A DNA stretch of 64,000 nt from Hyphomicrobiales bacterium (GTDB lineage: Bacteria > Pseudomonadota > Alphaproteobacteria > Rhizobiales > Xanthobacteraceae), in the NCBI GenBank assembly GCA_016713235.1, contig JADJPN010000002.1, positions 496,001-560,000 of the forward strand. Direction: 5' to 3'. Below are positions 43,199 through 54,546 of the stretch, piece after piece; position 1 is the first letter of the stretch, and every line of letters starts with the position of its first letter. A program made the translations under genes and the position numbers. Below the pieces are notes generated by a model. That model saw only the letters and a program-made list of their open reading frames with translations, made no database searches and was not told the origin of the DNA.

Positions 43199-43570
43199 AT
43201 GAACCGAAGTGTCTTCTGGTTTTTATTCATATCGGTTTTCGCAGCTTTGCTTTCGCCGGCTCAGGCGGGAGAGCCGCTTGCCGCGCGGCAGACGGCTGCG
43301 TTGACACAAGCGGATCGGCAGGCCGCCGCGAAGGCGGAACACGACGCGCTCGACCGCGACGAAGTCATCAAAGGCTTCGAATGGAGCGGCCCGGACGGGG
43401 CTTCCGGGCTGATCATTATCAGCAGCGAGTTCCCGAGCGTTTACGGGATGGGTGGGTGCCGGAGACTCGTTCATCTTATCCGGCATCCGGGAGACGGCGG
43501 CGTAAACCCGACCTTCGACAGCACTGTGTGCCGCGATTGGGAGGGCAGGTGGTCGGTACGCGAGAAATGA
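43199..43570 (+). CDS. Small secreted protein with conserved CRR...NPTF...CR motif (copy A)
   Basis: From ATG at 43199 a 123-residue protein with a Sec signal peptide (SVFWFLFISVFAALLSPAQA). The mature part has FEWSGPDGASGLIIISSEFP, then GGCRRLVHLIRHPGDGGVNP, TFDSTVCRDWEGRW. Two Cys flank the conserved segment. The pattern W-x-GP-x-GA, CRR, GG-x-NPTF, VCR and W is shared with the next gene. It recalls the C-terminal domain of 17-kDa/RT0821-type surface antigens (weak inference). Its TGA overlaps the ATG of copy B, so the two form an operon. Confidence 0.6.
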   Translation: MNRSVFWFLFISVFAALLSPAQAGEPLAARQTAALTQADRQAAAKAEHDALDRDEVIKGFEWSGPDGASGLIIISSEFPSVYGMGGCRRLVHLIRHPGDGGVNPTFDSTVCRDWEGRWSVREK

Positions 43571-43949
43571 AGAAGCGCTTGTTGTTGCTGCTCGCCGGTT
43601 TGGCCGCGCTCGCTGTAAATACAGCCGTCCCGATTGCCCAGCCGGTGGCCTTGCCGGGCATCATCGCGAAGCGTGAAACCGATTTATTGAGCTACGAAGA
43701 CAAGCTCGCCGCCTATGACGCGGAGCAGGCAGTGCTTTCGAGCGACTGGGGCACGCAAGGCCTTCACTGGAAAGGCCCGAATGGCGCTTATGGGACGATT
43801 ATCGCCGGGCTGCTCTCCCGCACGAAGGCGGGAAACGCCACTGCCGCCGATTCATTCATATCGTGCATCACCAGAACGATGGGGGCGCGAATCCTACGTT
43901 CCAGGGGGTGGTCTGCCGGAACGAAGGGGCTGAGTGGCAGCCGCAATAG
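43567..43949 (+). CDS. Small secreted protein paralogue (copy B), one frameshift
   Basis: ATG at 43567 overlaps the copy A stop. The start KKRLLLLLAGLAALAVNTAV is a signal peptide. The frame reads LHWKGPNGAYGTIIAGLLSR, then breaks at about 43838-43842; adding one C gives CRRFIHIVHHQNDGG, NPTFQGVVCRNEGAEW and TAG at 43947, total about 127 residues. This restores the shared CRR, GG-x-NPTF and VCR motif of copy A. The two proteins are diverged outside the motif. The break is probably a sequencing error but real decay cannot be excluded, since this gene is not known to be essential. Confidence 0.6.
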
Positions 43950-44075
43950 GCCTGATTTAGCGGTATCAGAGTAGGAACGACTCGCTTTGGTGCGCCGCGC
44001 GCGGGTTTCGGCCGCATATGACAGTGCAGTGCAGCGCGATGTCGCAAAACCCGCGATTCCCAAGGGTTTTTCGCC

Positions 44076-44105
44076 TTGACGTAACCCGACTCGCGAGTCT
44101 AAAAC
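44076..44105 (+). promoter_or_regulatory. Promoter of the rpsL operon with internal palindrome
   Basis: TTGACG (44076-44081), an 18-base spacer and TAAAAC (44100-44105). The spacer contains the perfect 12-base palindrome GACTCGCGAGTC (44088-44099). Transcription would begin about 250 bases before rpsL, leaving a long leader. Confidence 0.55.
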
Positions 44106-44182
44106 CCGGCCAATTACGCGGCAGGCCGGTCGGAACTACGGATTAGCGCAACAGCGCAGATCAAGGGCTCCGAGACGCTGCC

Positions 44183-44241
44183 TCTGACTACACGACGTCA
44201 GATCAGGGTGTATGACCGAGCGGGGCAACCCGTACTCGGTC
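44183..44241 (+). promoter_or_regulatory. rpsL leader with two hairpins
   Basis: TCTGAC (44183-44188) pairs with GTCAGA (44197-44202). Then GACCGAG (44214-44220) pairs with CTCGGTC (44235-44241) and, inside it, CGGG (44221-44224) with CCCG (44229-44232) around a GCAA (GNRA) tetraloop. This is a stable RNA structure in the untranslated leader of the str operon; its function is not shown. Confidence 0.5.
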
Positions 44242-44361
44242 CTCTGTGCAAGCAAATGGGCGCTTTTTCGCGAATCCCGCGGAAAGGGCGCGCGTTGTGT
44301 TTGCTCGTTTTTAATGCTGCCGGGCCGGACGCGGCTTTGGCGACAAGAGGATGAAGGCCGA

Positions 44362-44733
44362 ATGCCTACGATTAACCAGCTGATCCGCAAGCCACGGACG
44401 CCGCCGCGCTACAGAAATAAGGTGCCGGCGCTCCAGTCGAGCCCGCAGAAGCGCGGCGTCTGCACGCGCGTCTATACGACGACCCCGAAGAAGCCGAACT
44501 CGGCGCTTCGCAAGGTCGCCAAGGTGCGCCTGACCAACGGCTTCGAGGTCATCGGCTACATCCCGGGCGAAGGCCACAACCTTCAGGAACACTCGGTGGT
44601 CATGATCCGCGGCGGCCGCGTGAAGGATCTTCCCGGCGTTCGCTACCACATTCTCCGCGGCGTCCTCGATACGCAGGGCGTCAAGAACCGCAAACAGCGC
44701 CGTTCGCTCTACGGCGCGAAGCGTCCGAAGTAA
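44362..44733 (+). CDS. rpsL: 30S ribosomal protein S12
   Basis: A 123-residue S12 from ATG at 44362. TINQLIRKPRTPPRYRNKVP, CTRVYTTTPKKPNSALRKVA (with Lys at the streptomycin site) and RYHILRGVLDTQGVKNRKQR are diagnostic. S12 lies in the decoding centre. PKKPNS carries the wild-type Lys, so no streptomycin-resistance change is seen there. It leads the str operon, with rpsG 12 bases downstream. Confidence 0.98.
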   Translation: MPTINQLIRKPRTPPRYRNKVPALQSSPQKRGVCTRVYTTTPKKPNSALRKVAKVRLTNGFEVIGYIPGEGHNLQEHSVVMIRGGRVKDLPGVRYHILRGVLDTQGVKNRKQRRSLYGAKRPK

Positions 44734-44745
44734 GGATCGCGAGTC

Positions 44746-45216
44746 ATGTCACGTCGCCACCGCGCAGAAAAACGCGAAACTCTTCCCGATCCGAAGTTCG
44801 GTTCGGTTGTCGTCAACCGCTTCATGAACGCGGTGATGAAAGAGGGCAAAAAGTCGGTCGCCGAAGGCATCGTTTACGGTGCGCTCGAGCAGATCGAAGC
44901 GAAAGCGAAAACCGCTCCGCTTACCGTTTTCCAGACCGCGCTCGACAACGTCGCGCCGTCGGTCGAAGTCCGCTCGCGCCGCGTCGGTGGTGCGACCTAT
45001 CAAGTGCCGGTCGAAGTTCGTCCGGATCGCCGTCAGGCGCTCGCAATCCGCTGGCTGATCAACGCGGCGCGCGAACGTAACGAAAAGACGATGGTGGATC
45101 GTCTGTCGGGGGAGCTCCTCGACGCAAGCAACAACCGGGGCAACGCCGTCAAGAAGCGTGAAGACACGCATCGCATGGCCGAAGCGAACCGCGCCTTCTC
45201 CCATTATCGCTGGTAA
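44746..45216 (+). CDS. rpsG: 30S ribosomal protein S7
   Basis: A 156-residue S7 with RHRAEKRETLPDPKFGSVVV, GGATYQVPVEVRPDRRQALA and the C-terminal MAEANRAFSHYRW. S7 nucleates assembly of the 30S head and contacts the E-site tRNA. AAGGATCG precedes the ATG. In E. coli it represses the str operon; a similar site between rpsL and rpsG is not obvious here since the gap is only 12 bases. Confidence 0.98.
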   Translation: MSRRHRAEKRETLPDPKFGSVVVNRFMNAVMKEGKKSVAEGIVYGALEQIEAKAKTAPLTVFQTALDNVAPSVEVRSRRVGGATYQVPVEVRPDRRQALAIRWLINAARERNEKTMVDRLSGELLDASNNRGNAVKKREDTHRMAEANRAFSHYRW

Positions 45217-45242
45217 CGCGCAGAACCGGTTTAGGAACGAAC

Positions 45243-47316
<2,074 letters not shown>

Positions 47317-47372
47317 GCCTTTCGCATTTGAATTCAACAGGACTTCGCCGCTTAGGCTGAACGGAGAGCAAG

Positions 47373-48563
<1,191 letters not shown>

Positions 48564-48620
48564 TCCCAGCGTAACGAGACGAATTATAATTTTTAACGCG
48601 GGGATACCCCGGAGTAAGCG

Positions 48621-48929
48621 ATGAACGGCCAGAACATTCGAATCCGCCTCAAGGCTTTCGACCACCGCATTCTCGACACTTCTACGCGCGAGATCGTGGC
48701 GACTGCCAAGCGCACGGGCGCGCAAGTGCGTGGCCCGATCCCGCTGCCGACGCGGATCGAAAAGTTCACCGTGAACCGCTCTCCGCACATCGACAAAAAG
48801 AGCCGCGAGCAGTTCGAAATGCGCACCCATAAGCGCCTTTTGGACATCGTCGACCCGACACCGCAGACCGTGGACGCGCTGATGAAGCTCGACCTGGCCG
48901 CCGGTGTCGACGTCGAGATCAAGCTCTAA
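48621..48929 (+). CDS. rpsJ: 30S ribosomal protein S10
   Basis: A 102-residue S10 with NIRIRLKAFDHRILDTSTRE, RGPIPLPTRIEKFTVNRSPH and IDKKSREQFEMRTHKRLLDI, all diagnostic. S10 also acts as NusE in antitermination. The sequence CCCCGGAGTAAGCG gives the ribosome binding site. It opens the S10 operon and rplC follows after 26 bases. Confidence 0.97.
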   Translation: MNGQNIRIRLKAFDHRILDTSTREIVATAKRTGAQVRGPIPLPTRIEKFTVNRSPHIDKKSREQFEMRTHKRLLDIVDPTPQTVDALMKLDLAAGVDVEIKL

Positions 48930-48955
48930 GGCTCTAGTAGGAACGAGGAAGTCAC

Positions 48956-49725
48956 ATGCGCTCCGGCGTGATTGCACAGAAACTGGGAATGACCCGCGTC
49001 TTCACCGACGCTGGTGAGCATGTTCCCGTGACGGTGCTGAAACTCGAAAACTGCCAGGTCGTCGGCCATCGCACGATGGAAAAGAACGGCTATGTCGCGC
49101 TCCAGCTTGGCGTCGGCACCCGCCGCACTTCGCGCGTGTCGAAGGCCATGCGCGGCCACTTTGCCGTCGCCAAGGTCGAGCCGAAGCGCAAGCTCGCGGA
49201 ATTCCGCGTGCCTGCCGACGCGCTCATCCCGGTTGGCGCCGAGATCACCGCGGATCATTTCGTGGTCGGTCAGTTCGTCGACGTGACGGGCACCTCGATC
49301 GGTAAGGGTTTCGCGGGCGGCATGAAGCGCTGGAATTTCCGCGGTCTGCGCGCAACGCACGGTGTGTCGGTTGCGCATCGCTCGATCGGCGGCACCGGCG
49401 GCCGTCAGGATCCGGGCAAGACCTTCAAGAACAAGAAGATGGCAGGCCACATGGGTGACGACACCGTCACCACCTTGAACCTCAAGGTTGTCCGCACCGA
49501 CGTCGAGAAGGGCTTGCTCCTTGTCGAAGGCGCGGTGCCGGGCTCGAAGGGCGGCTGGATCATGGTGCGCGACGCCGTGAAGAAGGCGCTTCCGAAGGAA
49601 GCGCCGAAGCCGGGCAAGTTCCGTCTCGCCGACGAAGCGAACAAGAGTCCGAAGCGAAAGCTGAAGCGCCTGCCGCCGATGCTGCTCCCGCTCCGGAAGC
49701 CACTGAAGCGAAGGAGGGCGCATAA
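48956..49725 (+). CDS. rplC: 50S ribosomal protein L3, one frameshift
   Basis: Restoring one G at about 49649-49651 (CCGAAG should be CCGGAAG) gives 256 residues with an acidic Ala/Glu tail (EAKAEAPAADAAPAPEATEA then KEGA) as in other rhizobia, ending TAA at 49723-49725 and overlapping the rplD ATG by one base. RSGVIAQKLGMTRVFTDAGE and THGVSVAHRSIGGTGGRQDP are typical. L3 nucleates 50S assembly. The unrepaired frame gives a basic nonsense tail, so a sequencing deletion is likely. Confidence 0.93.
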
Positions 49726-50346
49726 TGGAACTCTCCGTAGTCTCGCTCGACGGTAAAGAGGGCGGCAAGATCAAGCTGAACGACGAGATCTTCGGTCTCG
49801 AAGTTCGCGCCGATCTTCTGCATCGCATCGTCAACTGGCAGCTCAACAAGCGCCGCGCCGGCACGCACAAGGTGAAGAACCGTGCGGAAATCTGGCGCAC
49901 GGGCAAGAAGATGTACGGCCAGAAGGGCACCGGTAATGCCCGTCACGGCTCGGCCCGCGTGCCGCAGTTCCGCGGCGGCGGTCGTGCCTTCGGTCCGGTC
50001 GTGCGCTCGCACGAAACCGAACTGCCGAAGAAGCTGCGTCAGCTCGCGCTGAAGCATGCGCTCTCGGCCAAGGCGAAGGCGTCCTCGATCGTCGTGCTCT
50101 CGGAAGCCGACGCTGAAAGAGCCGAAGACCAAAATGCTGGTGCAGAATCTCGAAAAGCTCGGCTTTTCGAATGCGCTCATCATTGGCGGCGCCGAGATCG
50201 ACAAGAACTTCGGTCTTGCCGCGCGCAACCTGCACGAAATCGATGTGCTGCCGGTTCAGGGCATCAACGTTTACGACATCATGCGCCGCCAGAAGCTCGT
50301 TCTGACTAAGGCTGCGCTCGACGCACTGGAGGCGCGATTCAAATGA
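49725..50346 (+). CDS. rplD: 50S ribosomal protein L4, one frameshift
   Basis: Removing one base near 50111-50112 (GACGCTGAAA should be GACCTGAAA) gives 206 residues. HRIVNWQLNKRRAGTHKVKN, TGNARHGSARVPQFRGGGRA and LPVQGINVYDIMRRQKLVLT are diagnostic of L4. L4 reaches into the peptide exit tunnel and, in E. coli, represses the S10 operon. TAA of rplC overlaps its ATG and its TGA overlaps rplW, so the three are coupled. The break is probably an error. Confidence 0.93.
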
Positions 50347-50638
50347 GCAAAGAACCGCGCCATTACGACGTGATCCTCGCGCCGGTCGTGACCGAAAAGG
50401 CCACTGCCGCGTCCGAGAAAAACAAGGTCGTATTCAAGGTCCGCCTCGACGCGACCAAGACCGAAATCAAGAACGCCGTCGAAAAGCTTTCGAGGTGAAG
50501 GTGACGCGCGTGAACACGCTTACCCGCAAGGGCAAGAACAAGATGTTCAAGGGCCGTCCCGGCAAGCAGGGCGACGTGAAAAAAGCGATCGTGACGTTGG
50601 CCGAAGGCCAGACGATCGACATCACGACGGGCCTCTGA
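50343..50638 (+). CDS. rplW: 50S ribosomal protein L23, one frameshift
   Basis: ATG at 50343 overlaps the rplD stop. Restoring one T to the run at 50488-50490 gives 98 residues: HYDVILAPVVTEKATAASEK, NAVEKLFEVKVTRVNTLTRK and GDVKKAIVTLAEGQTIDITT. L23 sits at the tunnel exit and docks SRP and trigger factor. Unrepaired, a TGA ends it at about 50 residues. The T-run break is a classic homopolymer error. Confidence 0.92.
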
Positions 50639-50649
50639 GGTAAAACGAA

Positions 50650-51489
50650 ATGGCACTCAGAACATATAAACCCGTAACCCCCGGCCTCCGGCAGTACGTC
50701 AGTGTTGATCGCACTGGCCTGCACAAAGGCAAGCCGGAAAAGAGCCTCACCGTCGGCAAGAGTTCGACCGGTGCGCGCAACAACAATGGCCGCATCACCG
50801 TCCGCTTCCGCGGCGGCGGTCATAAGCGTTCGCTGCGTAACGTCGATTTCAAGCGCGCGGTGCGTGACGTCATCGGAACCGTCGAGCGGATCGAGTACGA
50901 TCCGAACCGTACCGCTTACATCGCGCTACTGAAGTACGATAACGGCGAACTCGCTTACATTCTCGCGCCGCAGCGCGTGTCGCCGGGCGACAAGCTTATC
51001 GCCGGCGAAGACGTGGACGTGAAGCCGGGCAATGCGATGCCGCTCGAGAACATGCCGGTCGGTACGATCGTGCACAACATCGAGCTGAAGATCGGGAAGG
51101 GCGGTCAAATCGCCCGTTCCGCCGGCACCTACGCGCAGATCGTCGGCCGCGACCAGGGTTATTGCATCATGCGTCTGCACTCGGGCGAACAGCGCCTCGT
51201 GCACGGCCGCTGCTTCGCGACCGTCGGCGCGGTGTCGAACCCCGATCACATGAACACGTCGGTCGGCAAGGCCGGCCGTAACATCTGGAAGGGCAAGAAG
51301 CCCGGTAACCGCGGCGTCGCGATGAACCCGGTCGATCACCCGCATGGCGGCGGCGAAGGCCGTACCTCGGGCGGCCGTCATCCGGTCACGCCGTGGGGCT
51401 TCCCGACCAAGGGTAAGAAGACGCGCAAGAACAAGCGCACCAACAAGTTCATCATTGCGAACCGCCACGCGCGGAAGAAGAAGGCGTAA
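50650..51489 (+). CDS. rplB: 50S ribosomal protein L2
   Basis: A 279-residue intact L2 with ALRTYKPVTPGLRQYVSVDR, GRITVRFRGGGHKRSLRNVD and MNPVDHPHGGGEGRTSGGRH, where His of the HPHGGGEG loop is near the peptidyl-transferase centre. GGTAAAACGA is upstream. rpsS follows 3 bases later. No lesion is seen, in contrast to rplC, rplD and rplW just before it. Confidence 0.98.
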   Translation: MALRTYKPVTPGLRQYVSVDRTGLHKGKPEKSLTVGKSSTGARNNNGRITVRFRGGGHKRSLRNVDFKRAVRDVIGTVERIEYDPNRTAYIALLKYDNGELAYILAPQRVSPGDKLIAGEDVDVKPGNAMPLENMPVGTIVHNIELKIGKGGQIARSAGTYAQIVGRDQGYCIMRLHSGEQRLVHGRCFATVGAVSNPDHMNTSVGKAGRNIWKGKKPGNRGVAMNPVDHPHGGGEGRTSGGRHPVTPWGFPTKGKKTRKNKRTNKFIIANRHARKKKA

Positions 51490-51492
51490 CCG

Positions 51493-51774
51493 ATGTCCCG
51501 TTCAGTCTGGAAAGGTCCGTTCGTCGATGGCTATCTGCTCAAGAAGGCAGATGCAGCCCGCGCGTCCGGCCGTGCCGATGTCATCAAGATCTGGAGCCGC
51601 CGCTCGACGATCCTGCCGCAATTCGTCGGCCTGACCTTCGGCGTCTACAACGGCCAGAAGCACGTTCCGGTATCGGTTAACGAAGAAATGGTGGGCCACA
51701 AGTTCGGCGAGTTCTCGCCGACCCGCACCTTCACCGGACACACCGCCGCCGACAAGAAGGCGAAGAAGGTTTAA
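51493..51774 (+). CDS. rpsS: 30S ribosomal protein S19
   Basis: A 93-residue S19 with RSVWKGPFVDGYLLKKADAA, IKIWSRRSTILPQFVGLTFG and GHKFGEFSPTRTFTGHTAAD. S19 contacts S13 and the A-site finger in the 30S head. The gap to rplB is 3 bases and to rplV 12 bases, consistent with one S10 operon transcript. Confidence 0.97.
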   Translation: MSRSVWKGPFVDGYLLKKADAARASGRADVIKIWSRRSTILPQFVGLTFGVYNGQKHVPVSVNEEMVGHKFGEFSPTRTFTGHTAADKKAKKV

Positions 51775-51786
51775 TCGAGAAAAGTC

Positions 51787-52212
51787 ATGGGCAAACCATC
51801 ACGCAAACGAGTTCTGAAGGATAACGAGGCGAAGGCGATTGCGCGCAATCTCCGCGTGTCGCCGCGCAAGCTCGACCTCGTCGCGGGTCTCATCCGCGGC
51901 AAGAAGGTCGGCTCCGCGCTTGCCGACCTGACCTTCTCGAAGAAGCGCATCGCGAAGGACGTGAAGAAGTGCCTCGATAGCGCGATCGCGAATGCCGAAA
52001 ACAATCACCAGCTCGACGTCGATAACCTCGTCGTCGCTGAAGCCTATATCGGCAAGGCCTTGACCATGCACCGCTTTACGTCGCGTGGCCGTGGCCGCTC
52101 GTCGCCGATTGAAAAGCCGTTCTCTTCGATCACGATCGTCGTTCGTGAGACCGAGGCGCAGGCTCCGAAGAAGAAATCGAAACCCAAAGCAGAAGCGAAA
52201 GCGAGCGCCTGA
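51787..52212 (+). CDS. rplV: 50S ribosomal protein L22
   Basis: A 141-residue L22. The core has EAKAIARNLRVSPRKLDLVA and LRGKKVGSALADLTFS-like wording, and the beta-hairpin HRFTSRGRGRSSPIEKPFSS reaches into the exit tunnel. A Lys/Ala-rich tail (KKKSKPKAEAKASA) extends it by some 20 residues, common in alphaproteobacteria. The TGA overlaps the rpsC ATG (TGATG), so translation is coupled. Confidence 0.97.
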   Translation: MGKPSRKRVLKDNEAKAIARNLRVSPRKLDLVAGLIRGKKVGSALADLTFSKKRIAKDVKKCLDSAIANAENNHQLDVDNLVVAEAYIGKALTMHRFTSRGRGRSSPIEKPFSSITIVVRETEAQAPKKKSKPKAEAKASA

Positions 52213-52914
52213 TGGGACAAAAAGTTAATCCGACCGGACTCCGGCTCGGCATCAACCGCACCTGGGACTCGCGCTGGTTCGCTCGCAAGAACGAATACGG
52301 CAAGCTCCTGCACGAAGACATCAAGATCCGCGCTTTCCTGATGAAGCACCTGAAGCAGGCCGCGGTCGCGCGCATCGTGATCGAGCGTCCGCACAAGAAG
52401 TGCCGCGTGACCATTCACTCGGGTCGTCCGGGCGTTGTCATCGGCAAGAAGGGTGCGGACATCGACAAGCTGCGCAAGCAGATCTCGAAGATGACGGACT
52501 CTGAAGTCATCATCAACATTCTCGAAATCCGCAAGCCGGAAATCGACGCACATCTCGTTGCCGACTCGATCGCACAGCAGCTCGAGCGCCGCGTTGCGTT
52601 CCGCCGCGCGATGAAGCGGGCAGTGCAGTCCGCGATCCGTCTCGGTGCCGAAGGCATCCGTATCAACTGCTTCGGGTCGTCTCGGCGGCAACGAAATCGC
52701 GCGCGTGGAATGGTATCGCGAAGGCCGTGTGCCGCTGCATACGCTTCGTGCCGACGTCGATTACGGCACCGCTACTGCGTTCACGACTTACGGCACCTGC
52801 GGCGTGAAGGTCTGGATCTTCAAGGGCGAGATCCTCGAGCACGATCCGATGGCGCAGGACAAGAAGCTTGCTGAAGGCGAGGGCGGACGCCCGCGCCGTG
52901 AGCAGGCCGCTTAA
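52212..52914 (+). CDS. rpsC: 30S ribosomal protein S3, one frameshift
   Basis: Removing one T at 52671-52672 (TGCTTCGGG should be TGCTCGGG) gives 233 residues. Key parts are QKVNPTGLRLGINRTWDSRW, the KH domain GVVIGKKGADIDKLRKQI and, after repair, CSGRLGGNEIARVEWYREGR. S3 forms part of the mRNA entry site and has helicase-like function. The shifted reading leaves a C-terminal frame of no known family, so the T is probably extra. rplP starts after 21 bases. Confidence 0.93.
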
Positions 52915-52935
52915 CGGGAATAAAGAGTAACGAAC

Positions 52936-53346
52936 ATGCTGCAACCCAAGCGCACTAAATTCCGCAAACAGTTCAAGGGCCGCATCCGCGGTACCGCGAA
53001 GGGCGGGACGCTGCTCGCATTCGGCGAGTATGGCTTGAAGGCACTCGAGCCGGAGCGCGTCACCGCGCGCCAGATCGAAGCTGCCCGCCGCGCGATGACC
53101 CGTCACATGAAGCGTGCGGGCCGCGTGTGGATCAACGTGTTCCCGGATATTCCGATATCGAAGAAGCCGACCGAAGTCCGCATGGGCAAGGGTAAGGGTC
53201 AGCCGGAATTCTGGGCGGCGCGCATCAAGCCGGGCCGCATCATGTTCGAACTCGACGGCGTCGATGAGCCGACCGCGCGCGAAGCGCTGCGCCTCGCCGC
53301 TGCCAAGCTTCCGATCAAGACGCGCTTCGTCGCGCGCATTCAGTAA
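52936..53346 (+). CDS. rplP: 50S ribosomal protein L16
   Basis: A 136-residue intact L16 with LQPKRTKFRKQFKGRIRGTA, RRAMTRHMKRAGRVWINVFP and KGKGQPEFWAARIKPGRIMF. It helps place the A-site tRNA and the acceptor end. Ribosome binding site GAATAAAGAG lies upstream. rpmC follows after 14 bases. Confidence 0.97.
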   Translation: MLQPKRTKFRKQFKGRIRGTAKGGTLLAFGEYGLKALEPERVTARQIEAARRAMTRHMKRAGRVWINVFPDIPISKKPTEVRMGKGKGQPEFWAARIKPGRIMFELDGVDEPTAREALRLAAAKLPIKTRFVARIQ

Positions 53347-53360
53347 AGGGAGATTGAAAG

Positions 53361-53570
53361 ATGAAAGTCGAAGACGTTCGTCAGCTTACTCCCGATCAGC
53401 TCACCGAAAAGATCACGGAGCTGAAGAAGGAACAGTTCAACCTGCGCTTCCAGAAGGCGACGGGTCAGTTGGAAAACACCTCGCGGGTGCGGCAGGTGCG
53501 GCGCGATATTGCGCGGCTCTCGACCGTCGCGAGCGAGAAGCGCGCCGCCGGCGCCAAGAAGGGCAAGTAA
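53361..53570 (+). CDS. rpmC: 50S ribosomal protein L29
   Basis: A 69-residue L29 of the usual two-helix form with KVEDVRQLTPDQLTEKITEL, KKEQFNLRFQKATGQLENTS and VRQVRRDIARLSTVASEKRA. It lies at the exit of the tunnel beside L23. GGGAGATTGAAAG is the ribosome binding site; rpsQ begins one base after its stop. Confidence 0.96.
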   Translation: MKVEDVRQLTPDQLTEKITELKKEQFNLRFQKATGQLENTSRVRQVRRDIARLSTVASEKRAAGAKKGK

Positions 53571-53571
53571 G

Positions 53572-53811
53572 ATGCCGAAGCGCGTATTGCAGGGCACCGT
53601 CGTCAGCGACAAACAGGACAAGACCGTCGTCGTTCTGGTTGAGCGCCGCTACACACACCCGCTTTTGAAGAAGACCGTGCGCCGTTCGAAGAAGTTCCAC
53701 GCGCACGACGAGAGCAACAAATACAAGATCGGAGATCAGGTTTCGATATCCGAGCACAAACCGATTTCGAAGCTGAAGCGCTGGATCGTTGTCGAAAACG
53801 AAAAAGCCTAA
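53572..53811 (+). CDS. rpsQ: 30S ribosomal protein S17
   Basis: A 79-residue S17 from ATG at 53572 with VLQGTVVSDKQDKTVVVLVE, RRYTHPLLKKTVRRSKKFHA and the OB-fold end KPISKLKRWIVVENEKA. It binds 16S rRNA in the body of the 30S subunit. It closes the S10-operon part; rplN starts 48 bases later. Confidence 0.96.
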   Translation: MPKRVLQGTVVSDKQDKTVVVLVERRYTHPLLKKTVRRSKKFHAHDESNKYKIGDQVSISEHKPISKLKRWIVVENEKA

Positions 53812-53859
53812 CGAACGAGACATCCCGCGTAAGCGGCGAAGAAGAATAAAGGTGCCTTT

Positions 53860-54228
53860 ATGATTCAGATGCAAACAAACCTCGACGTCGCTGACAATTC
53901 CGGCGCGCGCCGTGTCATGTGCATCAAGGTCCTGGGCGGCTCGAAGCGGAAGTACGCGACCGTGGGCGACATCATCGTCGTTTCGGTCAAGGAAGCGATC
54001 CCGCGCGGCCGCGTGAAGAAGGGCGAAGTGATGAAGGCCGTGGTCGTGCTCATCCGCAAGGAGCTGCGCCGCGCCGATGGTTCGGTTATCCGCTTCGACC
54101 GCAACGCCGCCGTCCTCATCAACAACCAGATGGAGCCGGTCGGCACGCGTATCTTCGGACCGGTGCCGCGCGAGCTCCGCGCCAAGAACCACATGAAGAT
54201 CATTTCGCTCGCACCGGAGGTGCTGTGA
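53860..54228 (+). CDS. rplN: 50S ribosomal protein L14
   Basis: A 122-residue L14 with MIQMQTNLDVADNSGARRVM, VKKGEVMKAVVVLIRKELRR and RAKNHMKIISLAPEVL. It sits under the GTPase-associated region and bridges to 16S rRNA. Its TGA overlaps the rplX ATG (TGATG at 54226-54230). It begins the spc operon. Confidence 0.97.
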   Translation: MIQMQTNLDVADNSGARRVMCIKVLGGSKRKYATVGDIIVVSVKEAIPRGRVKKGEVMKAVVVLIRKELRRADGSVIRFDRNAAVLINNQMEPVGTRIFGPVPRELRAKNHMKIISLAPEVL

Positions 54229-54546
54229 TGTCCGCGAAGATCCGCAAGGGCGACAAGGTCATTGTGCTCACAGGCCGCGACAAGGGGTAAGTCGGGCTAG
54301 GTGATCGAGGTGCGCCCGGCTGAGGCGCGCGCGCTCGTGCGCGGCATCAACATCGTTCGCCGCCACCAGCGCCAGACGCCGCAGAACCAGGGCGGAATTA
54401 TTTCGAAGGAAGCGCCGATTCATATCTCGAATCTCGCGCTTGCCGATCCGAAGGACCCGAAGAAGCCGACCCGTGTCGGCTTCAAAGAAGTCAAGGGCGA
54501 GAAGATGCGCGTAGCGCGCCGCTCGGGAGAGACGATCGATGGCTGA
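54228..54546 (+). CDS. rplX: 50S ribosomal protein L24, frameshift plus in-frame stop
   Basis: The start reads SAKIRKGDKVIVLTGRDKG, the L24 KOW opening. Two lesions follow: one extra base in GGGGT at 54284-54288, and TAG at 54298-54300 where GAG (Glu) is expected, since repair gives GKSGEVIEVRPAEARALVRG. The rest (IVRRHQRQTPQNQGGIISKE) is standard, total 105 residues. L24 is needed early in 50S assembly. Two lesions within 16 bases suggest a locally poor consensus rather than decay. Its 3' end overlaps rplE by 8 bases. Confidence 0.9.
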
